Assembly (NCBI GenBank): GCA_029891385.1
Contig: JAIWQS010000236.1
Coordinates: 1,103,501-1,167,500 of the forward strand
Length of the DNA stretch: 64,000 nt
Direction of reading: 5' to 3'
Source of the DNA: Erythroxylum novogranatense
Lineage: Eukaryota > Streptophyta > Magnoliopsida > Malpighiales > Erythroxylaceae
The notes beneath the pieces are model-generated. The model did not search any database. It had not been told where the DNA came from and worked only from the letters and a program-made list of their open reading frames with translations. Positions 48,801-60,312 of the stretch are shown here, in pieces. The position numbers were made by a program, and so were the translations under genes. Within the stretch, counting starts at the first letter, position 1, and the number at the start of each line of letters is the position of its first letter.

Positions 48801-49643
48801 GTTTAATTGAATTGAATATTGGACTGTGAAATACCATGTTTACTGTTGTGAAACATGTGCATTCATGCACAAATACATCACACTGTTAAAAGGAAAATTG
48901 TGAACCGAGGCGCCACTGTACTGAACCGAGCCTAGAGCTCGATATACTGAACCGAGCCTCGAGCTCGATGGGAGATAATTCTCCTGACGGCGCCTATACC
49001 GATCACCGCATATGCTTTCGGTCACAATATTGAAATGAACTGGAAAAGAGTCACACGTATCATTGCATCGGATTCTATATCCATAATATTTTTACCGGTG
49101 TATATTTACCGCATCTTGATCTGTAATTATTCTCGTGATGTATTCATGTTGTGTTTTGTATAATTATCGCATGTATCTTGTTTCATGCTTATATGATGCA
49201 TGAATTGGGAGAACCATCGATGATGGTTTCTCATCGAGTTCGCAAACTCACCCAAAATTGCAACTTATTTTTCGTGCCTAGCATGTAGCAGATAGCTCCT
49301 CGGATCTGTAGAAGATAGTATCTGATGGATTGGCGAGAAAACAATGGCTCAAAGGTCGGTGGGCTTTCTTTTGGAGACCGATAGTTAGATCTGGTTATTG
49401 TATAAGACAAGATGTGAAACATGTGTAACTTAAAAAGTAATCGACAGCCAGAATTATTAAGTTTTGAATGAATGAAATGGAATCTAGTTTGGTTTTAAAA
49501 GTAGCCGCTTATTACCGTCTTATGATTGTGATGCCATGAGGAGTGTAGTAGTTGTTGTCGGTAGTGGTCTCTTGTCGTAGGATATGTATCGGAATGACCT
49601 ACGGGCGTTCCGGTGGATACCCTATGGTAAGGGGGGCGCTACA
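45840..49643 (+). repeat. 5' LTR of the Tekay-like gypsy element
   Basis: 3804 bp from TGTAACATCCCC to GGGCGCTACA. It contains a GC-rich palindromic block (about 47975-48125), three 40-bp tandem units each with CCCTACGGG (48671-48758), a hairpin GAGAACCATC/GATGGTTTCTC (49209-49232), and the GAGTTCGCAAACTC inverted repeat at 49236-49249. Short frames inside are not genes. Confidence 0.92.
48661..48762 (+). repeat. Three tandem 40-bp units in the gypsy LTR
   Basis: CCCTACGGG begins at 48671, 48711 and 48750, each followed by A(A)TTACATGAATTAT-like sequence. The other LTR has the same array near 57066-57160, but with two of the three motifs altered. Confidence 0.8.
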
Positions 49644-49648
49644 TTTGG

Positions 49649-49660
49649 TGGTATCAGAGC
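49649..49660 (+). other. Primer-binding site of the Tekay-like element
   Basis: TGGTATCAGAGC, a perfect match to the usual initiator-Met tRNA primer-binding site, five bases after the LTR. Confidence 0.9.
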
Positions 49661-49763
49661 ATGGTTTGGCATCTTTTGGGAATAGTAACAATATAGGTAT
49701 GAATCAGATGGAACTGTTGAAACTGATCAGAATTTTTGTTTTGTTTTAGGTCTTCAGTACTAG

Positions 49764-50640
49764 GTGATCAGTTCGAGCGTACCGGTGACGACTGTGGATC
49801 CGTGGGAGCAAGTAGAGAGTCATCTATGCCTCAGTCGAGGAGTTGCCTCCTCGAGTTCCGTGAGGCGAGAAAGGAGGTATGACTTCATGCAAGGTGGGGG
49901 TCAGATTTCTATGGCAAGATCTGAGACCCGCCGAGGCCGAGGGATGGTTGAGAGGAGAGAGAGTCTTCGACAGATGGATCGCGAACTCGATGAGAGGTTC
50001 GATTATGCAAGATCACTTGCAGGGGCCCAAAGATATAAGTGGTGGAAGACTGTGCCAGGCAGTACCACCAGGCCTTGCTTGTTGACATGGGCTGAGTTTC
50101 TGAGGGCCTTCAAGGATAATTATATGCCCAAGGTCTATCTTGATATGAAGATGCGGAGTTTCGAACTAAAGGTGGTAGGATGTCGGTGGTCGATTATGAG
50201 GTAAAATTTAATGAGTCGATAGATTATGCTACCGTGATGGTCCCGACCGAGGCCGATAAGGCCGGAGGTTCGAGAATGGCCTCAACACCGAGATCCGTGC
50301 ATCAGTTGGCTTGGTCGGACATGGGTACATTCATTGAGTTGAGGGTCGCTGTTAGAGTGGAGCGGTGATGAGAGACGAGACAGCCGAGATTGGGTCCCGG
50401 TAAGGGCCCAAGGATAGTCGAGCGACTGGCAGGAGCTTTAGTAAGCGCCTGTATGGGACTTTCAGTCTCCGGGAGGTTCGAGACACCTGGATTTGGGCAG
50501 TAGGGGAGATTTGATCGATCGTGGTAGTGGTAGTGGCGGAGGCTCGGGCGATTTTCCAGCAGCCCACATTGTGATAGAAGACACATGGGAGTGTTGGTGG
50601 CTTATTGGGGCTTGTTTGAGGTGCGGCTCGACGGAGCATC
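49764..50640 (+). pseudogene. gag of the Tekay-like gypsy element
   Basis: 49764-50204 encodes a retrotransposon gag domain with YKWWKTVPG, LTWAEFLRAFKDNYMP and KVYLDMKMR. The continuation (SVVDYEVKFNE, then ATVMVPTEADKA) is in another frame at 50180-50368, so there is a frameshift near 50175. At about 50566-50640 a zinc knuckle region (CDRRHMG, then CLRCGSTEHQ) can be read across frames. The protein would form the particle and bind RNA. Confidence 0.75.
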
Positions 50641-50799
50641 AGTCGAGGATTGCCTGATACATTGAGAGTTCAGCATCGGGAGTGGACGAGCTGGAGTTCC
50701 ACCACTGCATGCAGAGAGTAGAGTGGGTGGATCCGGACAGAGGGCCGAGGTAGAGGCCGTGGTAGAGCCGAGGGTCTTTGTGAGGACCGAGGGTCTGGG

Positions 50800-53700
50800 C
50801 ACCACCACAGCCCTGTGCCGCAGTGTATGCCATGACGCGCAGTGAGGCTCAGATTCCCCGATGTTGTAGCCGGTATGCTTCTCATCTCGATATTGAGGCA
50901 TTTGCATTCTTTGGATCCAGATCCACGATTCTTTATTGCACCTCATATGGCATGTAGATTGCATGGGGATAGGGAGATGTTACGGTATGGGTTGAGGTGA
51001 GTACACCTCAGGTATGACTACGCATTGGGAGAGGTCTGCAGGGATGCTCGATTGATTGATCAGCAAGATTGAGGGCGCACCTTATAGTGTTGCCTCTGAG
51101 AGAGATCGATGTCATTCGGGATGGATTGGCTTATCGCTTCATAGGCTATCATGGACTGCTATACCAAGGAGGTTGTGTTGAGTCTCTGGTCGCCCTAGAG
51201 CGGTGTTCAGAGGAGTTAGCCAGCAAAGGCCACCGGATGATCTCTTTCCTTAAGGCCCCGAGGTTGATGCAGGAGGTTGTAAGGCCTATCGGCTCATGGA
51301 TTGACACCGAGTTGAGCAGAGGCTTGAGGATATTCCGTGGTTAGGGAATTTCCAGATGTGTTTCTGATGAGTTACCGGGTTTGCACGGATCGGGAGACGA
51401 GTTTACTATTGACCTCGCTCTGTACCGCCCTATATCTATACCCCATATAGGATGGCACCGTAGAATCGAGGGAGCCAAGGTTCGATTCACGAGAGTTGCT
51501 GGAGAAGGGTTCATTAGACCTAGTGTTTCACCGTGGGAGCTCCAGTTTTGTTTGTGAAGAAAAGGATGGGACTTTGAGGTCAGTGCATCGATTATAGGCA
51601 CTAAATCGGGTGACAAGAAAGAATAAGTACCCACCGCCTAGGATTGATGACTTATTTGATCATTCAGGAGCTGTGTGTTCACCAAGTTAGATCTGCGATC
51701 CGTTACTATCGATTGAAGATTGCAGAGGCCGATGTGCCTAAGAGTGCCTTGAGGAGCGGTATGGGCATTTCGAGTTTCTAGTGATGCCGCTTGGGTTGAT
51801 AAATACCCTGCAGCTTTTATGGCCTTGATGAATAAGGTATTTCAGCCCTACTGGATCGGTTTGTTATTGTTTTCATTGATGACATTTTGTGTATTCGAGG
51901 GATAGCGGGAGCATAGTGAGCATTTGAGAATTGTGTTACGCAGACGATGAGAGAGTAGCGGTTGTTCGCCAAATTCAGCAAATGTGAATTTTGGCTGGAT
52001 CAGGTGATCTTTCTGGGGCATATAGTGACTGGTGAGGGTATTCAGGTAGATCCGAGTAAGGTAGAGGCAGTGCTGCAGTGGGAAGCTCCTAGGAATGTGC
52101 CGGAGATTCGGAGTTTCCTCGGATTGGCTGGTTATTACCGGAGGTTTGTCGAGGGGTTTTCATTGATCTCAGCCCCTCTGACAAAACTTCTGAGGAAGAA
52201 TATGCCATTCAGATGGACCGAGGAGTGTCAGAAGAGTTTTGAGGAGCTGAAACATCGGTTGACTACTGCACCGGTGTTGGCTATTCCATCTGGGACTGGA
52301 GGATTTGAAGTGTACAGTGATGCATCACATCAGGGATTGGGATGTGTTCGATGCAAAGATGGTAGAGTCATTGCCTATGCCTCGAGACAGCTTGAGGACT
52401 CATGAGGTAAACTATCCTGCTCATGATTTGGAGTTACTGCAGAGTATTTGCATTGAAGATTTGAGGCATTACCAGATGGTGAGACCTTTCAAATCTTTTA
52501 TTGACCATAAGAGTTTGAGATACCCATCGAGCCGAGAGAGTTGAATTTGAGACAGAGGAGGTGGCTTGAGTTGTTGAAGGATTACGACTGTACTATTGAG
52601 TATCACCCTGGAAAAGCTAATGTGGTGGCAGATGCTCTGAGTAGGAAGTCACATACTAGTGCAGCTCAGATTCAGGCAATGAGGTTGCCTAATTTGATAC
52701 AGTTGAGAGCTTTGAATGTGCAGATGAATCTGGAGCAGGATGGAGTATTATTGGCTACACTGAGACTGAGACCGATGCTACTGGACAGAATCAGGAGGGT
52801 TCAGGATAAGGATCCTGTTATGGTGAGACTGATTGAGAAAGCGAAGGCTGATTCGAGATCTGAGTTTGAGTTGAGAGATGAGACTCTATGGATGGGGCAG
52901 AGGCTTTGTGTGCCTGATGTAGATGATCTGAGGCGAGAGATACTGGAGGAGGCTCATATGGCCACATATGCTATGCATCCTGGTACTACCAAGATGTATA
53001 ACACCCTTAAGCAACATTTCTGGTGGCCTGGTATGAAGAAGCAGGTAGCTGAGTATGTGTCCAGGTGTTTGACGTGCCAGCAAGTTAAGGCTGAGCACCA
53101 AGCTCCAGTAGGGAAGCTTCATTCGTTGCCCATTCCGGAGTGGAAATGGGAACGGATCACCATGGATTTCATTATGGGGTTGCCTAGGACGCCGAGGCAA
53201 GATGATGCTATCTGGTCATAGTAGACCGGTGATTAAATCGGCTCATTTCTTGGCAAATGAGGAGAATAATACCATGGATCGATTGGTCGGAAGTATGTGG
53301 CGGAGATAGTGAGACTGCACGGGGTTCCAGTGTCGATAGTGTCTGACAGGGATCCCAGATTCACCTCGAGGTTCTGGCAGAGTTTGCAGTTTGCTATGGG
53401 TACTAGGTTGAACTTCAGTACAGCGTTTCATCCTCAGACAGATGGGCAGAGTGAGAGGACGATTAAGACTGTTGAGGATATGCTTCGGGCATGTGTATTG
53501 GAGTTCAGAGGAGCATGGGATCAGTATTTAGCCCTGATTGAATTTGCATATAACAATCATTACCATAGTAGCATCGGGATGGCTCCATATGAGGCACTGT
53601 ATGGGCGGCCGTGTAGATCGCCTTTGTATTGGGATGAAGAGGGTGTGAGGATGATTGAGGGTCCTGAGCTGATTCAGGATACGGTTGATAAAGTGCAACC

Positions 53701-54205
53701 GTCTGAGTCGCATTAAAGTGCTCAAGATAGATGTAAGAGCTATGTTGATCAAGATAGAGGGACATTGAGTATAATGTGGGCGACAGAGTATTCTTACGGG
53801 TGTCACCGTGGCGTGGTGTACTGAGATTTGGGAGAAAGGGTAAGTTAAGCCCTAGGTACATTGGTCCATATGAGATCACTGAGAGGATCGGACCTTTGGC
53901 CTACAGGCTAGCTTTACCGAGTGAGATGTCTCAGTTACATGACGTCTTTCATGTGAGTATGCTCCGCAGATATCGGTCGGATCCGACACATGTGATACCG
54001 GCTCAGGAGATTGAGGTCTCCAGTAATCTGAGTTATGTGGAGGAGCCGATTCAGATTATCGGGTCTCAGGTGAAACAACTGAGGAATAAGAGTATTCCAT
54101 CGGTGAAGGTTCTCTGAGGAACCATTCGACCGAGGAGGCTACCGGGAGACCGAGGAGCATATGAGGAGACAGATCCTCACCTTTTGATCGGTCGGTAAGA
54201 ATTTC
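50800..54205 (+). pseudogene. pol of the Tekay-like gypsy element (protease, RT, RNase H, integrase, chromodomain-like)
   Basis: The protease is weakly readable at 50830-51140 (LIVLPLREIDVI near 51080). Reverse transcriptase spans about 51530-52200 with FIDDIL at 51872-51889, and is frameshifted upstream of 51962. 51962-52405 is open and runs from [20 protein letters not shown] into RNase H ([13 protein letters not shown]). 52541-53221 covers the end of RNase H ([15 protein letters not shown]) and the integrase zinc region ([28 protein letters not shown]). 53297-53716 holds the integrase core ([29 protein letters not shown]). 53776-54117 has the C-terminal part (LSPRYIGPYEI, LHDVFHVSMLRRY) and a chromodomain-like end cut by a TGA at about 54115. 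Breaks lie near 52390, 53220 and 53720. Confidence 0.88.
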
Positions 54206-54224
54206 GAGGACTAAATTTTTTGTT

Positions 54225-54236
54225 AGGAGGGAGAAT
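54225..54236 (+). other. Polypurine tract of the Tekay-like element
   Basis: AGGAGGGAGAAT lies directly before the TGTAACATCC start of the 3' LTR. It follows the end of the polyprotein (AATTTCGAGGACTAAATTTT, the usual FEDE-like tail). Confidence 0.8.
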
Positions 54237-57200
54237 TGTAACATCCCTCTCCTATAGAAGGGCATTTTGGTAATTAGGATGGGTTCGGGATATTAAATTA
54301 TATCTCGGCATGCACATACAAAGATATAGTCTCTATAATTCTTGATTGGTTGCACATGCACATAGTATACATGCATTCATGACATTTTCCCGCTTAGTTT
54401 TAAATTGAACTTCGTGTGAAGTTAATGGAGTAATTGAGTTTGAAAAATTATTTCGACTGCACCATTAATTGTTTTACATTTTAGGGATTTTTAGAATTTT
54501 TCTGGATTTTAGGAGACAATTCCCTGACCGTAAAATCGCCAATTGGCGAATCGATCGATTCTTGGTAGCAAAGATTGCTACCCAATGGTACAAAGAATAT
54601 GGGGTACATTATTTTGGGATGAAAGTAAGGTCATTAGAGTTAAATGGAGTAAAATTTTAGATTGGATTAATTAACTAATATTTTGACTTTTCAAATAATA
54701 AAAAGAAAGAAGAAAAGGAGCCAATTACATGTTGCCATCTAAAAGCAACATTTAATGCTTCTTTTCATTGTTCTGGAACGTGTAAGTGTTTAAAGGAAGG
54801 ATAAATGGTTAGACATTTTGGTTATCTCATCCGAAACTCTTACAACTTAAACTCTTCATAAAACCATCGACTTTGTTTGCTCTTTACTCATCTTTCTTCA
54901 TATCTTTAAGCTATCATCTTTGATTCCATCAAAGCTAGATGATGATGAGTATGGTACATGCTTGGGAAGGAAAGGTAGTTGAGACCTTGGTGTAGGATTT
55001 AGAAGTTGGTCCTTGTAGGTTTGAAGGAGATTTGGTGTTAGGTAAGTTTTCATTTAAGGGTTGAGTTTTGAATGAGGTTTGCATATGGAATTTAATGCTG
55101 CCAATTTTTCAGTGTTAGCCCTAGTGTACGTATGACTGTAGTGATATTTAATTTGAATTTATTTTGATGTCTAATGAGGTGAAAAAGGTATTGAAAGTGA
55201 TTGAACTAAGGTTAGCCTTGAGTCTGGAAAATTGGAATTTGAATTGATGTTACTGTTTTATTCATAACTTATAGTATAGAAATGCAAATGAGGTAAAGTT
55301 AGTGGCTACTGAAACTTTGGGATGTTGGCTTCAATTTAGTGTGAAATAGGTATTGTTGAATTTCAATGATAGAAGGGTGAATTTTGGCATGGAAAGTTGC
55401 TGTTCCATTGACCTATGAACAGTAACCGCAACATAATATCTGAGTTTTGTTGATTTTATGAATTAATTGAGATGGAATTAGGAGAATGATCTTCATGGAA
55501 GTTGTAGCATATATGATTATCTTTCCATTGCCTCTGATCTTGCTATTTTCGAGTTGTATGTTAGGAGATATGACCTGATTACTGATGACTGTTTTCATGC
55601 ATTGGCTGAAACCTAGCTGGATTGGCACATTTAGTGCATTTTCGGGTTTGGAGGAATTTTAGGAATTTTGTGACTTGATTTGGGGTTTGCATTGTACTGA
55701 AGAGTTTTAGATATCAGATTGATCTTGAAAATGGTATATGGCTTATAAGTTTTGGAGGTCAGATGTGGGAAATATGGAATTTCAAAATCTGGACCTATAT
55801 TGTGATATTAAGTGTTGTTTAGGTCAGAAACTTGCATGACAGATTTGAAAATGTTAGAGGCTGAATTGGAGTTTGGTTATTTCAGGAAGAATTGAAGTTT
55901 GGGATTCTATCTTTTCAGGGGTATAAAGCTCTGATTTTAATGACTTGTCTACAGGGAGTTATGTTGGTTATAAATTTACTGCTCAAATTGCATGGTTTCA
56001 GGGACAGTAACATTGAGTGAATTAATTGACTTGGTTTGCAATAGAATTTGAATTTGGGTTGTTCATGAAAGTTGTAGAGGACATTGTGAACTTATTGACC
56101 ATATTTTGTGGTAATTTATTACTGAAGAATATGTGAGTTGTGAAATTGTTAATGTACTGCCCTGTGTTAGTTGAGAATTGAGTAGGCAGAAGGTTTGATG
56201 GGATTTTTGACATTTTAGGGTTGGAATTGATTTTATGGTCTTCTTGAGAGTTGTAGAGCTTTTCATAAGCTTTCCAATGAGGTATAGTGGGTATTTTTCT
56301 GATTTGTGTGCTTAAAGTTAGAAGTTGGAAGTTAAGTTTGTAATCTGGAAAGAAGGAAAGCAAGAGAAGGGGTCACCTCATGAGGCGACAAGTCGCCTCA
56401 TGGAGGCGAGACGGCTCGCCATCTCGCGAGGGCGAGATTGCGCCTCATGAGGGCGAGCATTAGAATCGGGTGGTCGAGGCGACGCCCTCCTGGATCGCTG
56501 AGGCGATTCGCACCACGTCCAGTATATATATATATATATATTTTATTTTTATTTTGATTATTATTTGATATTAATTGGTAAAATTGTTCTTTTGTCAATT
56601 ACTTTCCCGTCCGACGTCCGATTGACCTAATTCCAGAGGCATCGGATTGGTTGAATATTTAATTTCATTTTCTGAGAAAACGGGAAATTTTAGACGGGAA
56701 TTGGACGTAGCCCCTATCGATTTTAACTGTAAACACTTTGTTTTATTTAATTGGGGACCTATAGAGGTCCGAATTGCGCACCGTCAGCGCCTATGGATTT
56801 CTAATTTTTCATCGAATTTTATTATGAGGAAATATTGGATTAGGGCCGGGATTTGCCATGAACATGCATTATACATATTTTACTGATTTCATGTGCATTG
56901 TTTAATCATTTACACCAATGGTAATGGTTATTCATTTACTTTGCTATAGAGACTCCGGTGGACCATCGCTCCTGATTTGGCGAGACTTCCCGGCGTTAGC
57001 GTGGAAGTTATTAGGTGAGTAACCTAGTTGGTTATTCCAATCTATGTGTTAACTGTGAATTGATTGCCCTACGGGGAATACATGAATTATTGTTGTGACT
57101 CAATCGCCTCTACGGGATTACATGAATTATAACTGTGATTGATTGTTCTACGGAATTATGTGGTATTACCGATCGTGGATTTACATGAGGTAAGCTGTTT

Positions 57201-58045
57201 AATTGAATTGAATATTGACCGTGAAATACCATGTTTATCGTTGTGAAACATGTGCATTCATGCACAAATACATCACATCGTTAAAAGGAAAATTGTGAAC
57301 CGAGGCGCCATCAGATCTTGAACCGAGCCTAGAGCTCGATATATGAACCGAGCCTCGAGCTCGATGGGAGATAATTCTCCCAGACGCGCCTATACCGATC
57401 ACCGTTATGCGCTTCGGTCACAATCATTGAAATGAACTGGAAAGAGTCACACGTGCATTGCATACATGGATTCTATATCGACAATATTTTTACCAGGTGT
57501 ATATTTCTTGATCGGATCTGTAATTATTCTACGGATTGTATTCATGTTGTGTTTTGTATAATTATCGCATGTATCTTGTTTCATGCTTATATGATGCATG
57601 AATTGGGAGAACCATCGATGATGGTTTCTCATTGAGTTCGCAAACTCACCCAAAATTGCAACTTATTTTCGTGCCTAGCATGAGCAGATAGCTCCCTCAG
57701 AATTTGTAGAGTAGTATCTGATGGATTGGCGAGAAAAACAATGGCTCAAAGGTCGGTCGGTGGGCTTTCTTTTGGAGACCGATAGTTAGATCTCGGTTAT
57801 TGTATAAGACAATATGTGAAACATGTGTAACAAAAAAAATCGACAGCCAGAATTATTAAGTTTTGAATGAATGAAATGGAATCTAGTTTGGTTTTAAAAA
57901 GTAGCGGTTTCTTATTATCGTCTTATGATTGTGATGCCATGAGGAGTGTAGTAGTTGTTGTCGGTAGTGGTCTCTTGTCGTAGGATATGTATCGGAATGA
58001 CCTACGGGCGTTCTGGTGGATACCCTATGGTAAGGGGGCGCTACA
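54237..58045 (+). repeat. 3' LTR of the Tekay-like gypsy element
   Basis: 3809 bp, from TGTAACATCCC to GGGCGCTACA. It matches the 5' LTR closely over long stretches, so the insertion is fairly young. Differences cluster in the GC-rich block (about 56375-56520) and in 57060-57560, mostly as CAG/CTG versus CG-type changes. Confidence 0.92.
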
Positions 58046-58250
58046 ACAGATGCAAATAAACTTCATCAATAAAAAGGAAACATTTTTGTTTGCACTTTTT
58101 ACATGGACATCTGATCTTTGACCCATCCATATATGCAGGTTGCGAACATGCATAATGAATTAACGCATCAACTCCCTCAACAAATTCAGGATTAATGAAA
58201 CCATCGGCGGTTAAACGTCTATACATCCAAGATCTATCGCTGAAACTCAT
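58046..58250 (-). pseudogene. TNP2-like CACTA transposase, N-terminal exon
   Basis: The minus strand starts with ATG at 58250 and encodes MSFSDRSWMYRRLTADGFIN, then PCKKCKQKCFLFIDEVYLHL. This is the transposase-associated domain (PF13963 type) that opens plant TNP2 proteins, with its CPCKKC cysteines. The frame then hits the gypsy LTR at 58045. The next residues of the protein are found at 45839, beyond the 12.2-kb insertion, with the 5-bp ACAGA duplicated. Confidence 0.85.
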
Positions 58251-58734
58251 AACTGGAGGACTGTAATTCTACAACATCGAATCCAAAGTTAGGCATCTAT
58301 GTTAGCCATATATCATAAACCATATAATTACAAACATGTGATTAAACATCAGGCTTTAACGTTTCATGTCCGAGCTAAGCTACTGGAATATTTATACTGT
58401 GAACACAACATATATAATCGTACTCATATATGTCATCAGATAATGGTTGACCACAATGTGATATTCAAAGGATATTAAATATCAAACTATTGCCAAAGGA
58501 GTATTCATACAAGATTGAACATTATTGTTAAAACCTATTCCCATCAATTCGTTCTTCATATACAATTTCACATAAGCATATCAAATTATGTCCATATTAC
58601 AGGTTAAGAGATATTCATTATACAAAGCATCCATCAAATTATGGCTCAAATTAATTAAGGTCGTGCAACAATTACATGAGTAGGCTTCGTCATGCATAAA
58701 TTATTACAGAAACGACATGTTATACGGCAATGTT
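58251..58734. other. Region upstream of TNP2 without recognised features
   Basis: AT-rich non-coding sequence between the TNP2 start and the tandem repeats. It probably holds the 5' leader or an intron of the transposase gene. Confidence 0.4.
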
Positions 58735-59845
58735 CTTTCACAGCATGCAAGACATCAATAAAATATTTAGGGACATGATATGGGAAGTTCATTTGCAAGC
58801 ACATGAATCAGGCGATAAAATTATTAACAAAAGCATAAGCACTGACCTTAATTAAAATGCAGAGAAATGTTCCTGAAGTACGTCACGGGCGATGAAGATG
58901 ATAGAGCTGTAATGAAATCCAACAATAAAATCATTCATACCTTAATTGGAAATATTTTGCGCAATGCATTACATATTATACTCAATATATGACATTTATC
59001 ATCCTCAAATAGTTAAACTAACGATCTTATGTTCTAATTTAAACACCATCTACGACAAGGATCCTATTGAAATTTCGGCAGCATTTCCCCTATAATTCGG
59101 ACACCCCCTTATAAAATAAGGGTCCCCCCTGTAAAAGAAACACACTTCTATCTCAACCAGTAATAACACCGCAAATTCAGTCTCCATACTACATGTGTGT
59201 TGTCAAGTTTCACGGTGCAAGACATCAATAAAAGATTGTGGACATGCTATGAGAAGTTCAATCATGAGATCATTAATCGCGATAAAATTAGTAACAAAAG
59301 CATAGGTAATCGACCTTGCGTGAAATGCAGAGAAATGTTCCTGAAGTACATCACGGGCAATGAAGAACGTCACGGGTGATGAAGATGATAGAGCTGTAAT
59401 GAAATTCAACAATAAAATCATTCATACCTTAATTGGAAATATTTTATGCAAGGCATGACATATTATACTCAATGCATGACATTTATCATCCTCAAATAAA
59501 TAAACTAACGATCTCATGTTCTAATTTAAACACCATCTAGGACGAGGATCTTATTGAAATTTTGGCAGCATTTTTCCTATAATTCGGACACCTCCTTATA
59601 AAATAAGGGTCCCCCTGCAAAAGAAACACATTTCTATCTCAACCCTTAATCACACCGCAAATTCAGTCGGTACTACATGTGTGTTGTCAATGTTTCACAG
59701 CGTGCAAGACATCAATAAACGATTTAGGAACATGCTATGAGAAGTTCACATACAAGCACATTCATCAAGAGCCAGAAACCAGTAACAAAAGCATAAGCAC
59801 TCACCTCAATTGATATGCAGAGAAATGTTGCTGAAGCACGTCATT
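58735..59845. repeat. Tandem repeat, two full units of about 480 bp and one partial unit
   Basis: Units begin at about 58735, 59209 and 59694, each opening with TTTCAC..GTGCAAGACATCA. They share AGAAATGTT(C/G)CTGAAG, a GACATTTATCATCCTCAAAT segment and CTTATAAAATAAGGGTCCCC. The third unit stops near 59845, where the fold-back element begins. Unit 2 carries an extra internal copy of CGTCACGGG(T/C)GATGAAG. On the minus strand a splice-donor-like AAGGTCAGTG or GAGGTGAGTG occurs in units 1 and 3. They may be duplicated upstream exons or promoter units of the CACTA genes. Confidence 0.8.
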
Positions 59846-60312
59846 GGTTGATCTAATTGGATATGATTAATGCATGGGAATCTAATTGTAAATTTTTCTT
59901 TCCTTGTGGGCATATCAGTTGCATTCGTTCCATCACTTTAAAATTAAACATAATCATGGCCAATTAGTAAATGGAACTTGCATCATATATAGAATTGGAT
60001 TAGAATGCCTTTGAGGAATCGATCTCATTAGAGCTCCAGGTGTTCCTATCAGGCTCTTTAACTTATCAACATCAACTCTCTTTTAGAATGATAGAATCAA
60101 GCAAGGCCTCCAACACCGAGCTCTAATGAGATCGATTCCTTACAAAGGCATTCTAATCCAATTTATATATGATGCATGTTCCATTTATTAATTGGCCACT
60201 TATGTTTAATTTTAAAGTGATGGAACTAATGCAACCGATGTGCCCACAAGGAAAGAAAATTTACAATTAGATTCCCATGCATTAATCATATCCAATTAGA
60301 TCAACCAATGAC
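59840..60312. mobile_element. Fold-back / MITE-like element with arms of about 200 bp
   Basis: The left arm starts GTCATTGGTTGATCTAATTG (59840) and the right arm ends with its reverse complement, CCAATTAGATCAACCAATGAC (60312, read here in two parts: CCAATTAGATC and AACCAATGAC). The arms run to about 60045 and from about 60112 and match almost throughout, with a spacer of about 65 bp. No open frame is inside. It lies within the third 480-bp unit, so it inserted there or replaced its end. The flanks show no clear target duplication, so the family cannot be named. Confidence 0.8.

Larger units (their letters stand above)
45840..58045 (+). mobile_element. Complete Ty3/gypsy chromovirus-type element, Tekay/Del-like
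   Basis: A 12.2-kb element with LTRs of 3.8 kb, flanked by a perfect 5-bp duplication ACAGA (45835-45839 and 58046-58050). A primer-binding site, gag, protease, reverse transcriptase, RNase H, integrase and a chromodomain-like C terminus follow on the plus strand, with integrase last as in gypsy. The large LTR and the polyprotein style fit the Tekay/Del chromoviruses. It inserted into the first coding exon of the CACTA TNP2 gene. The reading frame is broken in several places. Confidence 0.92.
38775..59845 (-). mobile_element. CACTA (En/Spm) DNA transposon, left end plus genes; right end not identified
   Basis: The left terminus is CACTAAAAGAAATTATC at 38775, preceded by TAA as a possible 3-bp target duplication. 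Subterminal repeats follow. Two genes typical of En/Spm elements lie on the minus strand: a TNPA-like coiled-coil gene (about 41300-39416) and a TNP2-like transposase (58250-42350). The element was later split by a gypsy insertion at 45840-58045. No matching TAGTG terminus was found on the right, so the end given (the tandem repeat region) is only an estimate. Confidence 0.75.

Noticed and set aside
50302..50964. Minus-strand frames within gypsy gag
   Set aside because: Antisense to recognisable gag and protease sequence on the plus strand, with no domain of their own.
58735..59845. CRISPR-like spaced repeats
   Set aside because: The units are about 480 bp tandem copies in a plant transposon, without short repeats and unique spacers.
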